Shown one piece after another: positions 60,391-64,000 of a stretch of 64,000 nucleotides of DNA. The notes under the pieces were generated by a model that was not told where the DNA came from, did not search any database, and saw nothing but the letters and a program-made list of their open reading frames with translations. The position numbers and the translations under genes were made by a program. The first letter of the stretch is position 1, and each line of letters opens with the position of its first letter. Where the stretch lies: NCBI RefSeq assembly GCF_018847375.1, contig NZ_CP072036.1:2790001-2854000 (forward strand), in the 5' to 3' direction. This DNA is from Akkermansia massiliensis (GTDB taxonomy: Bacteria; Verrucomicrobiota; Verrucomicrobiia; Verrucomicrobiales; Akkermansiaceae).

Positions 60391-61455
60391 TTACTTCAGG
60401 TTTTTACTGAAAAAATCCGTCAATTTGTCAAAAGGGATCATATTCACCCGGTCGTACAGGTCCACATGCCCGGCCCTGGGCACCCGGTAAAGCTCCTTCG
60501 GCTCGGCGGCGCGCTTGTAGGCGTCTTCGCTGAACTCCCTGGAATGAGCTTCCTCCCCGGTGATGAAAAGCAGGGCGCGGGGAGAAATCGTCTCAATATC
60601 GGAAAACGGATAGAAATTCATGAACTTCACGTTGCTGGCAAGCGTCGGATGCGTGGTAAGCTCCGGCGACTGTCCCTCCGGAGTAAACTCGCCGCGGGGA
60701 GTGCGGTAGAACTCAAAAAACTCCCGCTCAATGGGACTGGAATCTTCGCGAAGTTCATGCACAGTCCCGCCGGTATACTTGACGGGTCCGCCGGAAAACT
60801 CCACATACCGCTGCTCCGCCGCTTCCGCCAGAATCTTCTTTCTCTGACCGGGTGTCTGCGAATTCCGGAGACCGTTCCGGCTGGCAGCTCCCATGTCGTA
60901 CATGCTGACGGTCGCAATGGCCTTCAGGCGGGGATCAATCTTGGCGGCGCTGATGGCAAAACTGCCGCTACCGCATATCCCGATCACGCCGATGCGGTCC
61001 CGGTCCACAAAAGGCCGCGTGCCCAAATAATCCGCGGCCGCGCTGAACGCCTCCGCATACATATCCGGAGAAACGGAATTCCTGGGTTCTCCGTCGCTCC
61101 CGCCCCAGAACGGTAAATCCAGGGCCAGTGTCACAAATCCCCGTTCCGCCATCTTCGCGGCGTACAGGTTCGCGCTCTGCTCCTTCACCGCTCCCATGGG
61201 ATGGCCCACGATAATGGCGGGGCACCTGGCCTCCTTATCCATGTCCTTGGGCAGGAACAGGTTCCCGGCCACCTTCATGCGATACTGGTTATTGAACTTA
61301 ACCTCCTGCTGGGAGACCCGGCCGCTCTTGTAAAAATTGTCCGCGTCCGAGGGCTTGTCCGCCGGAGAAGCCATGCTGCCGGACACGGCAAAAGCGCCCA
61401 GCGCGGTTGCCGCCAGAATTCCGGCGTTACGGGTGATGATAAATTTCGTATTCAT
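60391..61455 (-). CDS. Exported alpha/beta hydrolase with a Cys nucleophile elbow (second copy)
   Basis: 354 residues, with an N-terminal signal (NAGILAATALGAFAVSGSMA). The nucleophile elbow is GVIGICGSGSF with Cys161; VGHPMGAVKEQSANLYA is the oxyanion region and GHVDLYDR the terminal His/acid motif. The same residues occur in the copy at 23647-24726, so this is a paralogous family. It is divergent from the AraC gene, which is probably its regulator; a dyad TGCC-AATATTAACA-GGCA sits between them. Confidence 0.85.
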   Translation of the reverse strand: MNTKFIITRNAGILAATALGAFAVSGSMASPADKPSDADNFYKSGRVSQQEVKFNNQYRMKVAGNLFLPKDMDKEARCPAIIVGHPMGAVKEQSANLYAAKMAERGFVTLALDLPFWGGSDGEPRNSVSPDMYAEAFSAAADYLGTRPFVDRDRIGVIGICGSGSFAISAAKIDPRLKAIATVSMYDMGAASRNGLRNSQTPGQRKKILAEAAEQRYVEFSGGPVKYTGGTVHELREDSSPIEREFFEFYRTPRGEFTPEGQSPELTTHPTLASNVKFMNFYPFSDIETISPRALLFITGEEAHSREFSEDAYKRAAEPKELYRVPRAGHVDLYDRVNMIPFDKLTDFFSKNLK

Positions 61456-61502
61456 TGGTTGTTCTTTCCTGTTTTATTGTTCCGGCGTTCCCACCGGACC
61501 CT

Positions 61503-61521
61503 GCCAATATTAACAGGCAGA
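61503..61521. promoter_or_regulatory. Dyad between hydrolase and AraC genes, possible AraC-family site
   Basis: TGCC-AATATTAACA-GGCA within CTGCCAATATTAACAGGCAG, about 50 bp upstream of the hydrolase ATG. Position and symmetry only. Confidence 0.3.
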
Positions 61522-61625
61522 GGAAAAAACAGGTAGCCCGGTCCTCCTGCATTATTGCCTGATCCTGCAAAATGAAACAAAATGAAGTTGCTCCCGCACC
61601 CTGCCTTGAATAACATGAAGCCTTC

Positions 61626-62576
61626 ATGAAGGAAAAAGAAAAGGAACAGGGGGAAACGTCCGCCTCCCTGCCAACTCCTGCTTGCCGTCAACGGAAACCG
61701 CTGCGCCTTGCCGGAATGATTGCAGGCTGGACGTATGGGAAACACCAGGTGAGCACGGCCATTCCCGGGCTGGAGCTCCACCGCTGGGAATCCCCCACGG
61801 AACCGCACAGCTATATGTTTTCCCCCCATCTTTGCCTGATCGCACAAGGAACCAAGCAGATCCTGCTGGGGGACGAAGCCTACCTATATGATGCGCAAAG
61901 TTTTGTTGTTTCCTCCGTGGAGCTTCCCCTCGTCTCTAAAATCATGGAGGCCAGCCCGGAAAAACCTTACCTGGGATTGACGCTGGAACTGGATTTACAG
62001 GAAATCTCCCAACTGATGCTTCACGACAGCGTGGCCACGCGTCCGGAATGCCCCACAGACCGGGGCATCGGCATCAGCAAAATGACTCCCGCCCTGCTCA
62101 ATGCAGTGGAACGCCTGATGGAACTGCTGGAAACTCCCGCGGACATCCCCGTCTTCCTTCCCCTGGTGCGGCAGGAAATCTATTACCGTCTCCTGATGGA
62201 CGAACAGGGAGGGCGCCTGAGACAGATCGTCGTGGCTGAAAGCCATAGCAGCCAGATAGCAAAAGCCATTGACTGGATAAAAAAGCACTTCGACCAGCCG
62301 TTGAGCATCGGGGAACTGGCAAGCCGCGCCGGCATGAGCCCGTCCAGCTTCCACCAGCACTTCCGTACCCTCACGGCCATCAGCCCGCTTCAATTCCAGA
62401 AACGCATCCGCCTCAATGAGGCCCGCCGCCTGATGCTTGTGGAAAACATGGACGCAGGAAACGCCTCCTTCCGCGTTGGGTACGAAAGCCCTACCCAATT
62501 CAACCGGGAATACAAGCGCATGTTCGGCAACCCGCCGCGGACGGACATTAAAAGGCTGCAAACCATGCCAATCTGA
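61626..62576 (+). CDS. AraC-family transcriptional regulator
   Basis: 316 residues. The N-terminal half (TAIPGLELHRWESPTEPHSY; FVVSSVELPLVSKIM) matches the AraC_N type found in regulators of alcohol or aldehyde responses; the C-terminal ~100 residues hold the double helix-turn-helix (GELASRAGMSPSSFHQHFR and NASFRVGYESPTQFNREYKR). Its likely targets are the divergent alpha/beta hydrolase and perhaps the other genes of this module. Confidence 0.9.
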   Translation: MKEKEKEQGETSASLPTPACRQRKPLRLAGMIAGWTYGKHQVSTAIPGLELHRWESPTEPHSYMFSPHLCLIAQGTKQILLGDEAYLYDAQSFVVSSVELPLVSKIMEASPEKPYLGLTLELDLQEISQLMLHDSVATRPECPTDRGIGISKMTPALLNAVERLMELLETPADIPVFLPLVRQEIYYRLLMDEQGGRLRQIVVAESHSSQIAKAIDWIKKHFDQPLSIGELASRAGMSPSSFHQHFRTLTAISPLQFQKRIRLNEARRLMLVENMDAGNASFRVGYESPTQFNREYKRMFGNPPRTDIKRLQTMPI

Positions 62577-62754
62577 GAGGTAAACGGAAGAGAGCCGTCA
62601 TCCCGTTCCACTACGGATTCTTACCGTCCTTTCTTAAAATAACAGGGGAACAGACCAAACACCAAACGATACGGTTGCGGAAAATAAAGCTTTGATCTGC
62701 TCCTCTTTCAAGAAGCAGTGCATGAGCGGCTTGCGCCCCGCGCAGACATGTGGA
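62577..62754. other. Trailer side of the CRISPR array
   Basis: About 180 bp between the AraC gene and the degenerate end of the array; AT-rich, nothing recognised. Confidence 0.4.
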
Positions 62755-64000
62755 CTTTCAATTAACGCACTCGTGAGAGTGCGACTAAAGATGCTTTCAC
62801 GGATAGGGCCGCCGGAACCGTTTCAATCCACGCACTCGTGAGAGTGCGACATCACCAATTCCGGCGACGCGGAAGTGATGAAAAGTTTCAATCCACGCAC
62901 TCGTGAGAGTGCGACCAGGCCATATAAGCCAGGGGACTTTCATTTTCGGTTTCAATCCACGCACTCGTGAGAGTGCGACCAGGCTATCACCCTGGCGGAA
63001 TACAAGCTTATCGTTTCAATCCACGCACTCGTGAGAGTGCGACGCGAGGCTGGCGCGGGCGTCGTCCACGCGTTTTTGGTTTCAATCCACGCACTCGTGA
63101 GAGTGCGACGGATGATGATAAAGCCGGATGGCTGAATACTGCTGTTTCAATCCACGCACTCGTGAGAGTGCGACCTATTATGATGGGGTGTACAAGGCGC
63201 GGGTGCGTGTTTCAATCCACGCACTCGTGAGAGTGCGACGCGCCAATATCTAAAAACAGATTATCCGATAACAGTTTCAATCCACGCACTCGTGAGAGTG
63301 CGACGGGACACGGCAAGCCGCAAAAAGTGGACGTGGAAGTTTCAATCCACGCACTCGTGAGAGTGCGACTTCCTTCACCACCTCGCGGAAATCCAGGTAG
63401 ATGTTTCAATCCACGCACTCGTGAGAGTGCGACCTCCATTAATCTGAATCAGTGGGTATGGGTTATTGTTTCAATCCACGCACTCGTGAGAGTGCGACGC
63501 GGCGGATATGGCCGCATGATGCTCTCCGCAGAGTTTCAATCCACGCACTCGTGAGAGTGCGACTTTCTCCGGTGAGATATTTTTCAAGGTATTTCCTGTT
63601 TCAATCCACGCACTCGTGAGAGTGCGACCCCATCATGCGGGTGAAGGTAGGAGATAAAGTTGTTTCAATCCACGCACTCGTGAGAGTGCGACATCCCTGG
63701 CCGAGGTGATAGAAAGCCTCCGAAGGGTTTCAATCCACGCACTCGTGAGAGTGCGACCGGGAACGAAGTTGACCATGACGCCCCAAAAACGGTTTCAATC
63801 CACGCACTCGTGAGAGTGCGACCCGTCCTGGCCGAAAGAATGCCACGTCAGCACCTGTTTCAATCCACGCACTCGTGAGAGTGCGACAACTGGATAGAGC
63901 AAAAACGCCCCATGCCAAACAGTTTCAATCCACGCACTCGTGAGAGTGCGACTTGTTCTGTGAAGTGTTTAAAAAATGCCACGGCGGTTTCAATCCACGC
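62755..64000 (-). CRISPR. Type I-C-like CRISPR array, 20 repeats visible, runs off the right edge
   Basis: A 31-nt repeat (GTTTCAATCC...GTGCGAC on the plus strand) with the internal dyad CGCACTC-GTGA-GAGTGCG occurs at 62755 (degenerate start), 62820, 62885, 62949 and on to 63987 (cut). Nineteen spacers of 33-35 nt are visible, all different. The repeat is of the type I-C class, whose crRNA 5' handle ends in TTGAAAC; that reads on the minus strand, so transcription would come from the right. The first repeat differs from consensus at three positions, as at a leader-distal end. cas genes are not in the window. Confidence 0.96.

Noticed and set aside
63212..63918. Short ORFs in the CRISPR array
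   Set aside because: They translate the repeats and spacers and have no independent coding evidence.

Overview
The window looks like a chromosomal segment of a gut Verrucomicrobiota bacterium, most likely Akkermansia or a close relative. This is an inference from gene content: a GH20 hexosaminidase, NagB and a YhcH/NanQ-like sialic-acid protein (mucin sugar use), a PEP-CTERM protein, a Bat aerotolerance operon, many exported proteins of unknown function, and moderately high GC with an AT-rich island at about 5.7-7.8 kb. No rRNA is present; one tRNA (Gly-GCC) was found.

Layout. 0-3.2 kb: nagB (cut by the left edge), an RlmI-type methyltransferase, a probable small RNA with its own promoter and terminator, and khpA. 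3.2-7.8 kb: an orphan phage tail-type gene beside two AT-rich exported proteins. 7.9-11.2 kb: a second RlmI-type methyltransferase, an RmlD-like reductase and menC. 11.3-19.6 kb: GH20, a lipoprotein, a MATE pump, a cytosolic GH13 amylase, a YhcH protein and a PEP-CTERM protein. 19.9-34.1 kb: a MerR regulator followed by thirteen genes all on the minus strand, mostly redox enzymes (flavodoxin, CMD-cupin, aldo/keto reductase, Cys-type alpha/beta hydrolase, DUF362, PatB/MalY, iron-type alcohol dehydrogenase, iron-sulfur flavoprotein). One 15-bp dyad lies at the merR promoter and in front of three of these transcription units, which suggests a local MerR regulon.

34.5-39.3 kb has a prophage-like flavour: an S24 self-cleaving repressor with two 17-bp operators and a divergent small membrane protein, a 9-bp tandem repeat, an acyltransferase, a tail-fibre-like protein with a BACON-like end, and tRNA-Gly. 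39.4-45.9 kb: a 42-residue membrane peptide, an active trypsin-like protease and an HtrA-like pseudoprotease, facing a four-gene minus-strand operon that includes a pseudokinase-SUMF1 protein. 46.2-49.0 kb: two coiled-coil membrane proteins and gatC-gatA.

49.0-57.6 kb: a complete moxR-DUF58-DUF4381-batA-batB/C-batD/E operon in which both large proteins look like gene fusions; BatB/C carries 41 copies of a 12-bp repeat. 58.0-62.6 kb: a second small redox module (aldo/keto reductase, acetyltransferase, alpha/beta hydrolase, AraC regulator). From 62.75 kb to the right edge runs a type I-C-like CRISPR array whose degenerate end lies in the window, so its leader and any cas genes should lie beyond the right edge.
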